Below are positions 34,644 to 46,615 of a DNA stretch of 64,000 bases, in pieces; positions within the stretch are counted from its first letter, which is position 1; each line of letters begins with the position of its first letter. A model generated the notes under the pieces. That model saw only the letters and a program-made list of their open reading frames with translations, did no database searches and had not been told where the DNA came from. The translations under genes and the position numbers were made by a program. Source of the stretch: Mesorhizobium hawassense (GTDB taxonomy: Bacteria > Pseudomonadota > Alphaproteobacteria > Rhizobiales > Rhizobiaceae); contig NZ_QMBP01000011.1 of the NCBI RefSeq assembly GCF_003289945.1, positions 162,286 through 226,285 on the forward strand, written 5' to 3'.

Positions 34644-34949
34644 TTACCAGCTCGACTTGACCAGGCCCGGGATCTGGCCGGTATTGCCCAGATCGCGAAG
34701 CGCGATACGCGAAAGCTTCAGCTTGCGATAGTAGGCGCGCGGACGGCCCGTGACTTCGCAGCGGTTACGGATGCGGATCTTGGCCGAGTTGCGCGGCAGC
34801 GCCGAAAGCTTCAACTGGGCGCGGAAACGCTCTTCCATCGGCTTGGACTGATCCATGATGATGGCCTTGAGCGCCGTGCGCTTGGCGGCGTACTGGTCGG
34901 CGAGCTTGCGGCGCCGGTTGTTCTTCTCGACTGAGCTGGTCTTTGCCAT
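34644..34949 (-). CDS. rpsN: 30S ribosomal protein S14
   Basis: 101 residues, the longer non-zinc form: MAKTSSVEKNNRRRKLADQY with R-x-R-NRCEVTGRPRAYYRK and the SRIALRDLGNTGQIPGL end. No CxxC pairs, so zinc is not needed. ATG 34949 has AAGGAAAAA upstream. Confidence 0.98.
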   Translation of the reverse strand: MAKTSSVEKNNRRRKLADQYAAKRTALKAIIMDQSKPMEERFRAQLKLSALPRNSAKIRIRNRCEVTGRPRAYYRKLKLSRIALRDLGNTGQIPGLVKSSW

Positions 34950-34975
34950 TTCAGATTTTTCCTTTTTCGCTGCCG

Positions 34976-35554
34976 TTACTGGCGGAAGGGGAAGTTGAAG
35001 GCCTTGAGCAGAGCCCTGGCCTCGTCGTCCGTCTTCGCCGTCGTACAAACGATGACGTCCATGCCCCAGACCTGATCAACCTTGTCGTAGTTGATCTCCG
35101 GGAACACGATGTGTTCCTTGATGCCCATGGCGTAGTTGCCACGGCCGTCAAAGCTCTTCGGGTTCAGTCCGCGGAAGTCGCGAACGCGCGGCAGCGCGAT
35201 GTTCACGAGGCGGTCGAGGAACTCGTACATGCGTTCCTTGCGCAGCGTGACCTTGGCGCCGATCGGCATATTTTCGCGCACCTTGAAGCCGGCAATCGAG
35301 TTGCGGGCACGGGTGACGACGGCCTTCTGGCCGGCGATCATCGCGAGATCCTCGGCCGCGACCGAGGGCTTCTTGGAGTCGCCGGTCGCTTCACCGACAC
35401 CCATGTTCAGCACGATCTTGTCGATGCGCGGAACCTGCATGTCGTTGTCGTAACCGAACTGCTCCTGCATCGCCTTGCGGATGGTCTCGTTGTAGACCTT
35501 CTTGAGGCGCGGCTCGTTCTTGGCAGCTGCCTGCTTGGTTTCAGACTTAGCCAT
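34976..35554 (-). CDS. rplE: 50S ribosomal protein L5
   Basis: 192 residues; MAKSETKQAAAKNEPRLKKV, then IDKIVLNMGVGEATGD, GAKVTLRKERMYEFLDRL and GNYAMGIKEHIVFPEI. L5 binds 5S rRNA and touches the P-site tRNA. ATG 35554 overlaps the rplX stop by eight bases; the GGGAGAAG site is inside rplX. Confidence 0.99.
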   Translation of the reverse strand: MAKSETKQAAAKNEPRLKKVYNETIRKAMQEQFGYDNDMQVPRIDKIVLNMGVGEATGDSKKPSVAAEDLAMIAGQKAVVTRARNSIAGFKVRENMPIGAKVTLRKERMYEFLDRLVNIALPRVRDFRGLNPKSFDGRGNYAMGIKEHIVFPEINYDKVDQVWGMDVIVCTTAKTDDEARALLKAFNFPFRQ

Positions 35555-35861
35555 TGATGACTTCTCCCGAACGCTTGGCGACGCGCACCTTCTTGCCATC
35601 CTTCTGGACGATGAAGCCGACGCGGGTCGGCTTGCCATCCTTGGGGTCGGCCAGCGCGATATTCGACAGGTGGATCGGCGCTTCCTTGGTGATGATCCCG
35701 CCCTCTTGGGACTGGGTCTGCTTCTGGTGACGGCGAATGAGGTTCACGCCGCGGACGACCGCGGTGTCTTCCTTCGGCTGCACCGACAGGACTTCGCCCG
35801 AACGGCCCTTGTCCTTGCCGGCAAGCACGACGATCTTGTCGCCTTTTTTGATCTTTTGCAT
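35547..35861 (-). CDS. rplX: 50S ribosomal protein L24
   Basis: 104 residues; MQKIKKGDKIVVLAGKDKG with the KOW-type loop and SNIALADPKDGKPTRVGF. L24 starts 50S assembly and lies at the tunnel exit. It overlaps rplE by eight bases. Confidence 0.99.
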   Translation of the reverse strand: MQKIKKGDKIVVLAGKDKGRSGEVLSVQPKEDTAVVRGVNLIRRHQKQTQSQEGGIITKEAPIHLSNIALADPKDGKPTRVGFIVQKDGKKVRVAKRSGEVING

Positions 35862-35873
35862 TGGTCCGGCTCC

Positions 35874-36242
35874 TTACAGCACTTCAGGCGCGAGCGAGAT
35901 GATCTTCATGTGGTTCTTGGCGCGCAGCTCGCGCGGAACCGGTCCGAAGATACGGGTGCCGATCGGCTCTTTCTTATTGTCGACGAGAACGGCCGCGTTC
36001 TTGTCGAAACGGATCACGCTGCCGTCCGGGCGGCGGATGTCCTTGGCCGTGCGAACCACGACCGCCTTCATCACGTCGCCCTTCTTAACGCGGCCGCGCG
36101 GAATGGCTTCCTTGATCGACACCACGATGATGTCGCCGACGGAGGCATACTTCCGCTTCGAGCCGCCCAGCACCTTGATGCACATGACACGACGGGCGCC
36201 GGAATTGTCCGCGACGTCGAGGTTTGTTTGCATCTGAATCAT
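35874..36242 (-). CDS. rplN: 50S ribosomal protein L14
   Basis: 122 residues; MIQMQTNLDVADNSGARRVM and GPVPRELRAKNHMKIISLAPEVL, both universal. It forms intersubunit bridges with 16S rRNA. Confidence 0.99.
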   Translation of the reverse strand: MIQMQTNLDVADNSGARRVMCIKVLGGSKRKYASVGDIIVVSIKEAIPRGRVKKGDVMKAVVVRTAKDIRRPDGSVIRFDKNAAVLVDNKKEPIGTRIFGPVPRELRAKNHMKIISLAPEVL

Positions 36243-36325
36243 GACTGGCCGCCTTCTTCTTTTTTCACGGGACGGGTGCTCTCACCCCTCCCCGGTCTGT
36301 CCAAAATTCGGTTCGTTCGCCCGGA

Positions 36326-36565
36326 TCAAGCCTGATCCGAAGAGACGACAACCCAGCGCTTGTCCTTCGAAATCGGCTTCGATTCCTGGATGAACACCTG
36401 GTCGCCGACCTTGTGGGCGTTGTTCTCGTCGTGCGCCTTGTACTTCTTGGTCATACGCACGGTCTTCTTCATCACCGGATGGGTGAAGCGACGCTCGACC
36501 TTGACCACGACCGTCTTCTCGTTCTTGTCGCTGACGACGGTGCCCTGCAGGATGCGCTTTGGCAT
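36326..36565 (-). CDS. rpsQ: 30S ribosomal protein S17
   Basis: 79 residues; MPKRILQGTVVSDKNEKTVVV start, VERRFTHPVMKKTVRMTKKY core, SKDKRWVVV end. It is an early 16S rRNA binder. The spacer to rplN is 83 bases. Confidence 0.99.
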   Translation of the reverse strand: MPKRILQGTVVSDKNEKTVVVKVERRFTHPVMKKTVRMTKKYKAHDENNAHKVGDQVFIQESKPISKDKRWVVVSSDQA

Positions 36566-36576
36566 GGTTCTCGTCC

Positions 36577-36777
36577 TTAAGCCTTCTTGGCCGCGGCTTT
36601 TTCCGCGGCGATGGTCTTGATGCGCGCGATGTCCTTGCGGACCTGCTTCACGCGCGCGGTCTTTTCGAGCTGGCCGGTGGCCTTCTGGAAGCGCAGGTTG
36701 AACTGCTCCTTCTTGAGGGCTGCCAGGTCGTCGGTCAGCTGATCCTGGGTCTTGGTCCGGATGTCTTCGGCTTTCAT
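36577..36777 (-). CDS. rpmC: 50S ribosomal protein L29
   Basis: 66 residues; two helices with KAEDIRTKTQDQLTDDLAAL and KEQFNLRFQKATGQLE. It sits near the tunnel exit with L23 and helps bind trigger factor and SRP. Spacer to rpsQ is 11 bases. Confidence 0.98.
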   Translation of the reverse strand: MKAEDIRTKTQDQLTDDLAALKKEQFNLRFQKATGQLEKTARVKQVRKDIARIKTIAAEKAAAKKA

Positions 36778-36789
36778 GATCGCCTGTCC

Positions 36790-37203
36790 TTATTCTGCGA
36801 TGCGCTGCACGAAGCGCGTCTTGACCGAGAGCTTGGCGGCGCCGAGACGCAGCGCTTCACGCGCGGTCTCCTCGCTGACGCCATCGATCTCGAACATGAT
36901 GCGGCCGGGCTTGACGCGCGCCGCCCAGTAGTCGACGGCGCCCTTGCCCTTACCCATGCGGACTTCGGTCGGCTTCGAGGTGACCGGCAGATCCGGGAAC
37001 ACCCGGATCCAGACGCGGCCGGCGCGCTTCATCTCGCGGGTGATCGCGCGGCGGGCCGCCTCGATCTCACGCGCGGTGACGCGGTTCGGCTCAAGCGCCT
37101 TCAGTCCGAAACCGCCGAAATCCAGATTGGTGCCGCCCTTGGCGGTACCGTGGATACGGCCCTTGAACTGCTTACGGAACTTTGTGCGCTTTGGCTGCAG
37201 CAT
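36790..37203 (-). CDS. rplP: 50S ribosomal protein L16
   Basis: 137 residues; MLQPKRTKFRKQFKGRIHGT start, EAARRAITREMKRAGRVWIRVFPD core, and GKGKGAVDYWAARVKPGRI. L16 contacts the A-site tRNA near the peptidyl-transferase centre. Confidence 0.99.
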   Translation of the reverse strand: MLQPKRTKFRKQFKGRIHGTAKGGTNLDFGGFGLKALEPNRVTAREIEAARRAITREMKRAGRVWIRVFPDLPVTSKPTEVRMGKGKGAVDYWAARVKPGRIMFEIDGVSEETAREALRLGAAKLSVKTRFVQRIAE

Positions 37204-37230
37204 CGTTCTAACTCCAAATTCTCAAATGTC

Positions 37231-37959
37231 TCAGGCGTTCTCGCGACGACGGCCGCGTTCACGCTCACCACCACCGCCGCCATGCGCTGCATCACCTTCG
37301 GTGGCGCGACGCTCGGAGGCCATCGGGTCGTGCTCGAGGATCTCGCCCTTGAACACCCACACCTTGACGCCGCAGATACCGTAAGCCGTGTTCGCCTCGG
37401 CCGTGCCGTAGTCGACATCGGCGCGCAGCGTATGCAGCGGCACGCGGCCTTCGCGGTACCACTCCATGCGTGCGATTTCGGCGCCGCCGAGACGGCCGGA
37501 GCAGTTGATGCGGATGCCTTCGGCGCCGAGACGCATGGCCGACTGAACGGCACGCTTCATGGCGCGACGGAACGCGATGCGGCGCTCGAGCTGCTGGGCG
37601 ATCGACTGGGCGATCAGCGTGGCGTCGATTTCCGGCTTGCGCACTTCAACGATGTTGAGGTGCGTTTCGGACTTCGTCATCTCGGTCAGCTTCTTGCGCA
37701 GCTTCTCGATGTCGGCGCCCTTCTTGCCGATGATCAGGCCCGGACGCGCGGCGTGGATGGTGACGCGGCACTTCTTGTGCGGACGCTCGATCACGACCTT
37801 GGAGATCGCGGCCTGCTTGAGTTCCTTCTCGAGATACTTGCGGATCTTGAGGTCCTCGTGCAGCAGCTGGCCGTACTCGCCGGTGTTCGCGAACCAGCGC
37901 GAATCCCAGGTACGGTTGATGCCGAGACGCAGCCCGATCGGATTGACTTTCTGGCCCAT
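37231..37959 (-). CDS. rpsC: 30S ribosomal protein S3
   Basis: 242 residues; MGQKVNPIGLRLGINRTWDS start, the KH domain (about 40-110, with GLIIGKKGADIEKLRKKL, the GxxG loop) and C-terminal CSGRLGGAEIARMEWYREG. The tail is Gly/Arg/Glu-rich (GGGGERERGRRREN). S3 forms part of the mRNA entry tunnel. Its start overlaps the rplV stop by one base. Confidence 0.99.
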   Translation of the reverse strand: MGQKVNPIGLRLGINRTWDSRWFANTGEYGQLLHEDLKIRKYLEKELKQAAISKVVIERPHKKCRVTIHAARPGLIIGKKGADIEKLRKKLTEMTKSETHLNIVEVRKPEIDATLIAQSIAQQLERRIAFRRAMKRAVQSAMRLGAEGIRINCSGRLGGAEIARMEWYREGRVPLHTLRADVDYGTAEANTAYGICGVKVWVFKGEILEHDPMASERRATEGDAAHGGGGGERERGRRRENA

Positions 37960-38348
37960 TATGCGGCCTCCCCTTTTTCCTCGACTTCACGAACGACGAT
38001 CGTGAGGTGCGAGAACGGCTTTTCGATACGGCTGGCGCGACCGCGGCCACGAGCGTGGAAACGCTTCATGACGATCGACTTGCCGACATAGGCTTCCGCC
38101 ACGACCAGCGCGTCGACGTCGAGGTCGTGATTGTTTTCCGCGTTGGCGATCGCCGATTCCAGCGTCTTCTTGACCGTGCCGGAAATCCGCTTGGCCGAGA
38201 ATTCGAGGTCGGAAAGCGCTGTCGCGACCTTCTTGCCGCGGATCAGCGCGGCAACCAGGTTCAGCTTCTGCGGGCTGATACGGATCGTGCGCAGAACGGC
38301 ACGCGCCTCGTTATCAGCAAGCCTGCGCGGAGCTTTGGCCTTGCCCAT
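37959..38348 (-). CDS. rplV: 50S ribosomal protein L22
   Basis: 129 residues; RLADNEARAVLRTIRISPQK start and RFHARGRGRASRIEKPFSHL, whose loop lines the exit tunnel where macrolides bind. It begins two bases upstream of the rpsS stop, i.e. directly after it. Confidence 0.99.
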   Translation of the reverse strand: MGKAKAPRRLADNEARAVLRTIRISPQKLNLVAALIRGKKVATALSDLEFSAKRISGTVKKTLESAIANAENNHDLDVDALVVAEAYVGKSIVMKRFHARGRGRASRIEKPFSHLTIVVREVEEKGEAA

Positions 38349-38350
38349 GA

Positions 38351-38629
38351 TTATTTCCTCTTCGCCTTCTTATCCGCGCCATGACCGTAATAGGTCCGGG
38401 TCGGAGCGAATTCACCGAACTTGTGGCCGACCATGTCCTCGTTCACCGAGACCGGGACGTGCTTCTGGCCGTTGTAGACACCGAAGGTGAAGCCGACGAA
38501 CTGCGGCAGGATGGTGGAGCGACGGCTCCACATCTTGATCACCTCATTGCGACCACCTTCACGAACCTTGTCCACCTTCTTGAGAAGGTAGCCGTCGATG
38601 AAGGGGCCTTTCCAAATCGAACGAGTCAC
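38351..38629 (-). CDS. rpsS: 30S ribosomal protein S19
   Basis: 92 residues; MTRSIWKGPFIDGYLLKKVD and GHKFGEFAPTRTYYGHGADK. S19 is in the 30S head next to S13. Confidence 0.99.
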   Translation of the reverse strand: MTRSIWKGPFIDGYLLKKVDKVREGGRNEVIKMWSRRSTILPQFVGFTFGVYNGQKHVPVSVNEDMVGHKFGEFAPTRTYYGHGADKKAKRK

Positions 38630-38645
38630 TTGGCGTTACCTCTTC

Positions 38646-39479
38646 TTAGCTCTTGCGCTGATGACGCGAGCGCAGGATGAACTTGTCGGTCGCCTTGTTG
38701 GACCGCGTCTTCTTGCCCTTGGTCGGCTTGCCCCAGGGCGAAACCGGATGACGGCCGCCCGAGGTGCGGCCTTCGCCGCCGCCATGCGGATGGTCGACCG
38801 GGTTCATGGTCACGCCGCGATTGTGCGGACGCTTGCCGCGCCACACGGTGCGACCAGCCTTGCCGTCATTGATGTTACCGTGGTCGGGGTTCGACACGGC
38901 GCCCACGGTGGCCATGCAGGAACCGTGCACGACGCGCTGCTCGCCCGAGTTGAGGCGCAGGATCGCCATGCCCTGGTCGCGGCCGACGAGCTGGGCGTAA
39001 CCGCCAGCCGAACGGGCGACCTGGCCGCCCTTGCCCGGCTTCAGCTCAATGTTGTGGACGATCGTGCCGACCGGCATCGAGGCCAGCGGCATCGCGTTGC
39101 CCGGCTTCACGTCGACCGCTTCGCCGGCCACGATCTTGTCGCCGGCGGCAAGGCGCTGCGGGGCCAGGATGTAGGACAGCTCGCCGTCGTCATACTTGAT
39201 CAGCGCGATGAAGGCGGTGCGGTTCGGATCGTATTCGATACGCTCGACCGTGCCGACGACGTCGTACTTCTTACGCTTGAAGTCGATGATGCGGTACGAA
39301 CGCTTGTGACCGCCGCCGATGAAGCGGGCCGTGATGCGGCCGTAGTTGTTGCGGCCGCCCGACTTGGTCAGGCCTTCGGTCAGGCCCTTGACGGGCTTGC
39401 CCTTGTAGAGGCCCGAGCGGTCGACGATGACCAACTGGCGGGTGCTCGGCGTTACCGGGTTGAATTTCTTAAGTGCCAT
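38646..39479 (-). CDS. rplB: 50S ribosomal protein L2
   Basis: 277 residues; MALKKFNPVTPSTRQLVIVD start, GKPVKGLTEG..GRNNYGRITARFIGGGHKRSYRI core, and MNPVDHPHGGGEGRTSGGRH, whose histidine is needed for peptidyl transfer assembly. It is one of the largest 50S proteins. Confidence 0.99.
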   Translation of the reverse strand: MALKKFNPVTPSTRQLVIVDRSGLYKGKPVKGLTEGLTKSGGRNNYGRITARFIGGGHKRSYRIIDFKRKKYDVVGTVERIEYDPNRTAFIALIKYDDGELSYILAPQRLAAGDKIVAGEAVDVKPGNAMPLASMPVGTIVHNIELKPGKGGQVARSAGGYAQLVGRDQGMAILRLNSGEQRVVHGSCMATVGAVSNPDHGNINDGKAGRTVWRGKRPHNRGVTMNPVDHPHGGGEGRTSGGRHPVSPWGKPTKGKKTRSNKATDKFILRSRHQRKS

Positions 39480-39501
39480 TGTCCTGTCCTCGCGGCCTTG
39501 C

Positions 39502-39795
39502 TCAGAGACCCGTCGCGACGTCGATCGACTGGCCGTCGGCCAGCGTCACTACCGCCTTCTTGACGTCGCCCTGGCGGCCAACCGTGCCGCGGAAGCGCTT
39601 GATCTTGCCCTTGCGGACGAGCGTGTTCACTGCCGTCACCTTGACACCGAAGAGAGCTTCCACGGCTGCCTTGATTTCCGGCTTCGACGCCTTCTTGGCG
39701 ACGTTGAAGACGACCTTGTTCTGCTCGGAAGCCATGGTCGACTTTTCGGTGATCGCCGGCGAGACGATCACGTCGTAGTGACGAAGGTCGGTCAT
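39502..39795 (-). CDS. rplW: 50S ribosomal protein L23
   Basis: 97 residues; LRHYDVIVSPAITEKSTMAS start and KGKIKRFRGTVGRQGDVKKA. It lies at the exit tunnel and docks trigger factor and SRP. The start overlaps the rplD stop by four bases. Confidence 0.99.
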   Translation of the reverse strand: MTDLRHYDVIVSPAITEKSTMASEQNKVVFNVAKKASKPEIKAAVEALFGVKVTAVNTLVRKGKIKRFRGTVGRQGDVKKAVVTLADGQSIDVATGL

Positions 39796-40412
39796 TTGAA
39801 GCGCTCCTCGAGAGCCTCGACGGCGGCCTTGGAAAGGACCAGCGTGCCGCGGCGCAGAATGTCGTAGACGTTGATGCCCTGGATGGGCAGCACGTCGATG
39901 TTCGGAATGTTGGTCGCCGCCAGCTTGAAGTTCTGGTCGAGCTCGGCGCCGCCAATCACCAGGGCGTTGGTCAGCCCCAGCGTCTCGAGGTTCGCCGCCA
40001 GCGTCTTGGTCTTGGCCTCGGCGAGCTTCAGCTCGTCGATGACGATGATGGAAGCGCTCTTGGCCTTGGCCGACAGAGCATGCTTCAAGCCGAGGGCGCG
40101 GACCTTCTTCGGCAGTTCGTGCTCATGGCTGCGAACGACCGGGCCGTGCGCCTTGCCACCGCCTCGGAACTGCGGAGCGCGAGCCGAGTGGTGACGGGCG
40201 CGGCCCGTACCCTTCTGCTTGTACATCTTGGCGCCGGTGCGCGCGATCTCGGCGCGACCCTTGGCCTTGTGCGTACCCTGCTGCTTCTTGGCGAGTTGCC
40301 AGCGCACGACGCGCTGCAGGATGTCCTCGCGCGGATCAAGGCCGAAAATCTCCTCGGAGAGTTTCACCTTGCCGGCGTCCTTGCCGCCCAGCGTTGTGAT
40401 CTTGAGATCCAT
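39792..40412 (-). CDS. rplD: 50S ribosomal protein L4
   Basis: 206 residues; KQKGTGRARHHSARAPQFRGG is the conserved loop that reaches the exit tunnel. In E. coli L4 also represses the S10 operon by binding its leader; the alphaproteobacterial case is not established here. It overlaps rplC by one base and rplW by four. Confidence 0.99.
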   Translation of the reverse strand: MDLKITTLGGKDAGKVKLSEEIFGLDPREDILQRVVRWQLAKKQQGTHKAKGRAEIARTGAKMYKQKGTGRARHHSARAPQFRGGGKAHGPVVRSHEHELPKKVRALGLKHALSAKAKSASIIVIDELKLAEAKTKTLAANLETLGLTNALVIGGAELDQNFKLAATNIPNIDVLPIQGINVYDILRRGTLVLSKAAVEALEERFK

Positions 40413-41128
40413 TATTCGGCTCCCTCAGTGGCCGGGGCTTCGTTCTTGGCGGCAGCGGCGCGGATCGCGGCAGGCTTCGGCGCATTGGCCGGCAGCGCAA
40501 CCTTGGCAGCGTCACGAACCAGGATCCAGGCGCCCTTGACGCCGGGAACCGCGCCGCGGATCAGGATCAGGCCGCGGTCGGCGTCGGTCGAGACGACCTC
40601 GACATTCTGCGTGGTCACGCGGGTGTCGCCCATGTGGCCGGCCATCTTCTTGCCCTTGAACACCTTGCCGGGGTCCTGGCGCTGGCCGGTCGAACCGTGC
40701 GTGCGGTGCGAGACCGAGTTACCGTGCGTGGCGCGGCCGCCACCCATGTGGTGCCGCTTGATCACGCCCTGGAAACCCTTGCCGGTCGAAGTGCCGGTGA
40801 CGTCAACCTTCTGGCCGGCGACGAAATGCTCGACGGTCAGCTCGGCGCCGACGTCGATCATGTTGTCGGCGGAGACGCGGAATTCCGCGACCTTGGCCTT
40901 GGGCTCGACCGAAGCGGCGGCGAAATGGCCGCGCATCGCCTTCGACGTGTTCTTCACCTTGGCAAGGCCAACGCCGAGCTGGACGGCGGTGTAGCCGTTC
41001 TTCTCCTGCGTGCGCTGAGCCACGACCTGGCAGTTCTCCATCTGGAGAACGGTGACGGGAACGTGTTCCCCGGCATCGTTATAGATGCGGGTCATTCCCA
41101 CCTTCTTTGCAATCACACCTGAACGCAT
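40412..41128 (-). CDS. rplC: 50S ribosomal protein L3
   Basis: 238 residues; MRSGVIAKKVGMTRIYNDAG start, GKGFQGVIKRHHMGGGRATHG, QDPGKVFKGKKMAGHMG. The second motif holds the Gln that PrmB methylates in some bacteria. ATG 41128 has AAAGGAATT upstream; a 36-base longer frame is not supported. Confidence 0.99.
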   Translation of the reverse strand: MRSGVIAKKVGMTRIYNDAGEHVPVTVLQMENCQVVAQRTQEKNGYTAVQLGVGLAKVKNTSKAMRGHFAAASVEPKAKVAEFRVSADNMIDVGAELTVEHFVAGQKVDVTGTSTGKGFQGVIKRHHMGGGRATHGNSVSHRTHGSTGQRQDPGKVFKGKKMAGHMGDTRVTTQNVEVVSTDADRGLILIRGAVPGVKGAWILVRDAAKVALPANAPKPAAIRAAAAKNEAPATEGAE

Positions 41129-41189
41129 CGGTTCAATTCCTTTAGAGTTCCGGGCCAGGGGCACCGCCCCTTACCGCGCTCTCATTCCT

Positions 41190-41498
41190 TTAGAGCTTGA
41201 TCTCGACGTCGACACCGGCGGCCAGATCGAGCTTCATCAAAGCATCGACCGTCTGCGGGGTCGGATCGACGATGTCGAGCAAACGCTTGTGCGTGCGCAT
41301 CTCGAACTGCTCGCGGCTCTTCTTGTCGACGTGGGGCGACCGGTTGACCGTGAATTTTTCGATCCGCGTCGGCAGCGGGATGGGGCCGCGGACGTTGGCG
41401 CCGGTGCGCTTGGCGGTCGACACGATTTCGCGAGTCGAGGCGTCGAGCACCCGGTGGTCAAACGCTTTAAGGCGGATGCGGATATTCTGTCCGTTCAT
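41190..41498 (-). CDS. rpsJ: 30S ribosomal protein S10
   Basis: 102 residues; MNGQNIRIRLKAFDHRVLDA start and PLPTRIEKFTVNRSPHVDKKS. S10 is in the 30S head and, with NusB, acts in antitermination. First gene of the S10 operon, 68 bases after tuf. Confidence 0.99.
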   Translation of the reverse strand: MNGQNIRIRLKAFDHRVLDASTREIVSTAKRTGANVRGPIPLPTRIEKFTVNRSPHVDKKSREQFEMRTHKRLLDIVDPTPQTVDALMKLDLAAGVDVEIKL

Positions 41499-41566
41499 GC
41501 GTCAATTCCTTGTTCTGGCGCGGCGCGGGCAGCTCCCGCGCCCGCGACAGATCGGTTTCAGTCCAA

Positions 41567-42742
<1,176 letters not shown>

Positions 42743-42807
42743 GTGATCTCTCCAATCCTGCTTGCCCGTGCGGGCCTTGAATTAAGGTCTCGTGCAACCC
42801 GCTCGAG

Positions 42808-44898
<2,091 letters not shown>

Positions 44899-44928
44899 GG
44901 GAGGTTGCCTCTCAGTCTCGTTCGCGCT

Positions 44929-45399
44929 TTACCAGCGGTAGTGCGCGAAGGCGCGGTTGGCTTCTGCCATCTTGTGGGTGTCTTCACGCTTCTTGACGGC
45001 GGTGCCGCGGTTGTTGGCCGCGTCCATCAACTCGCCCGAGAGGCGGTCGACCATGGTGGTCTCGTTGCGGTTGCGGGCGGCGGCGATCAGCCAGCGGATG
45101 GCCAGAGCCTGACGGCGCTCGGGGCGCACGTCGACAGGAACCTGGTAGGTGGCGCCGCCGACGCGACGCGAGCGCACTTCCACATGCGGCGCGACATTGT
45201 CGAGCGCCTGATGGAAGACGGTGACCGGCTCCTGCTTGGTCTTCGACTGAACCTGGTCGAGCGCGCCGTAGACGATGGTCTCGGCAACCGACTTCTTGCC
45301 GTCATACATGACGGCGTTCATGAACTTGGTGACGACGAGATCACCGAACTTGGGGTCCGGATTGATCTCACGCTTTTCTGCACTGTGACGACGGGACAT
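44929..45399 (-). CDS. rpsG: 30S ribosomal protein S7
   Basis: 156 residues; MSRRHSAEKREINPDPKFGD start and RRVGGATYQVPVDVRPERRQ, ALAIRWLIAAARNR. S7 starts 30S head assembly and in E. coli represses the str operon by binding the rpsL-rpsG spacer, here only ten bases. Confidence 0.99.
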   Translation of the reverse strand: MSRRHSAEKREINPDPKFGDLVVTKFMNAVMYDGKKSVAETIVYGALDQVQSKTKQEPVTVFHQALDNVAPHVEVRSRRVGGATYQVPVDVRPERRQALAIRWLIAAARNRNETTMVDRLSGELMDAANNRGTAVKKREDTHKMAEANRAFAHYRW

Positions 45400-45409
45400 C
45401 GGAAAACCC

Positions 45410-45781
45410 TTACTTCGGACGCTTGGCGCCGTATTTCGAACGACGCTGCTTGCGGTTCTTCACACCCTGCGTGTCGAGCACGCCACGGATGATGTGGTAG
45501 CGGACGCCCGGCAGATCCTTGACGCGGCCGCCGCGGATCATGACCACCGAGTGCTCCTGAAGGTTGTGGCCTTCGCCCGGGATGTAGCCGATCACTTCAA
45601 AACCGTTGGTCAGCCGAATCTTGGCCACCTTGCGCAGCGCCGAGTTCGGCTTCTTCGGCGTCGTGGTGTAGACGCGCGTGCAGACGCCCCGCTTCTGCGG
45701 GTTCTGCTGCATGGCCGGGACCTTGTTTCGCTTCACCGGCGCCAGGCGCGGCTTGCGGATCAGCTGGTTGACGGTAGGCAT
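45410..45781 (-). CDS. rpsL: 30S ribosomal protein S12
   Basis: 123 residues; PTVNQLIRKPRLAPVKRNKV start, TTTPKKPNSALRKVAKI with the wild-type lysine of the PKKPNS motif, and RVKDLPGVRYHIIRG with the second one. Both streptomycin-resistance lysines are wild type, so the protein is of the sensitive form. First gene of the str operon. Confidence 0.99.
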   Translation of the reverse strand: MPTVNQLIRKPRLAPVKRNKVPAMQQNPQKRGVCTRVYTTTPKKPNSALRKVAKIRLTNGFEVIGYIPGEGHNLQEHSVVMIRGGRVKDLPGVRYHIIRGVLDTQGVKNRKQRRSKYGAKRPK

Positions 45782-46242
45782 TAAACCCTCTTGTCTCTCA
45801 ATTCCGTGTCTGCCCTGTCAGGGCCGCTCAAAGCGTCATTTCCATACGCAAATTCGGGCAACACACCGCGCCTCGCGGTCCTGCCCGAACAAATTGCAGA
45901 GGAAGCGGAAGCCGCTTCATGCGCGCCGGAAATGTCTTTTCGCTCGTAAAACGAACCCTGTTTGAGGCAAACTCCAAAGCGTGTCGCTTCGGACAGGAGA
46001 GCCTCACATCGGTTCTGACGTCGCGGCTTCTACTCGTAAGGCCATTGCCCGTCAACCCCGCAACGGCAAATATTGCGGTCAATCCGGGGCGTGGCAGCCA
46101 TGCGCAAAACGCATGTAATTTTCTTGCGTCTTTTTTCAAGAGCGAGGAAGAAAGTGACCGGCTTGCGGCTGTCTTCCACGCCGGCTTCGTGCCAAAAGGC
46201 GGCTTAAGCCGGGCAATCTCCCGGCAAACGAGGAATCAGCCC
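45782..46242. other. str operon leader and divergent upstream region
   Basis: 461 bases between the divergent rpsL and the small hypothetical at 46243. It must hold the promoter of the str operon and the leader hairpin at 45853-45889. No coding sequence is supported; a longer frame runs into the downstream gene but has no ribosome site. Confidence 0.6.
45853..45889 (-). promoter_or_regulatory. hairpin in predicted rpsL 5' leader
   Basis: TTCGGGCA (45853-45860) pairs with TGCCCGAA (45882-45889), and inside it ACCGCG (45865-45870) with CGCGGT (45874-45879) around a CCT loop. This lies 72-108 bases before the rpsL ATG and has no T-run, so it would be a leader structure rather than a terminator. 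Confidence 0.5.
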
Positions 46243-46524
46243 GTGAACGACAACGAAGAACGGCCGGTCACCATCATCACCGGACGGGTCTGGAAGAAAA
46301 AGGGCGGCAAGCCTGAGGGCGTGCATGTGATGCTGGTGGCACCCGACGATGATTCTGCCGTGCGCCGCGCGCTCGAATCGCTCGCCGCGGAGGGATTCGC
46401 GGAGGCCGAGCTCGACCAGATCGGCGACATGGAAGGCGAGCCCGACGACGAGCCGCATCTGTCTGCCTATCAGGGCGCGCTCGAAGGCGAGGTCTCGATC
46501 GTCACCTTCGACGAGCCGTTCTGA
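46243..46524 (+). CDS. small acidic hypothetical protein
   Basis: 93 residues from a GTG start (MNDNEERPVTIITGRVWKKK) with GAGGA nine bases upstream. The protein is acidic with a basic patch (KKKGG) and the middle DDDSAVRRALESLAAEGFAE helix; it ends VSIVTFDEPF. No known domain is recognised. It lies on the plus strand between rpsL and the oxidoreductase, in the two-gene interruption of the rpoC/rpsL region, 91 bases before the oxidoreductase. Confidence 0.7.
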   Translation: MNDNEERPVTIITGRVWKKKGGKPEGVHVMLVAPDDDSAVRRALESLAAEGFAEAELDQIGDMEGEPDDEPHLSAYQGALEGEVSIVTFDEPF

Positions 46525-46615
46525 TCTCGCCGCTCGGCGCAACGTCCCTTCCCCGGCCTATCGGTCAACCGCTCGTCGCTTAATCATTCACTCTCTTTCC
46601 CTTTCCGGAGTTCCC

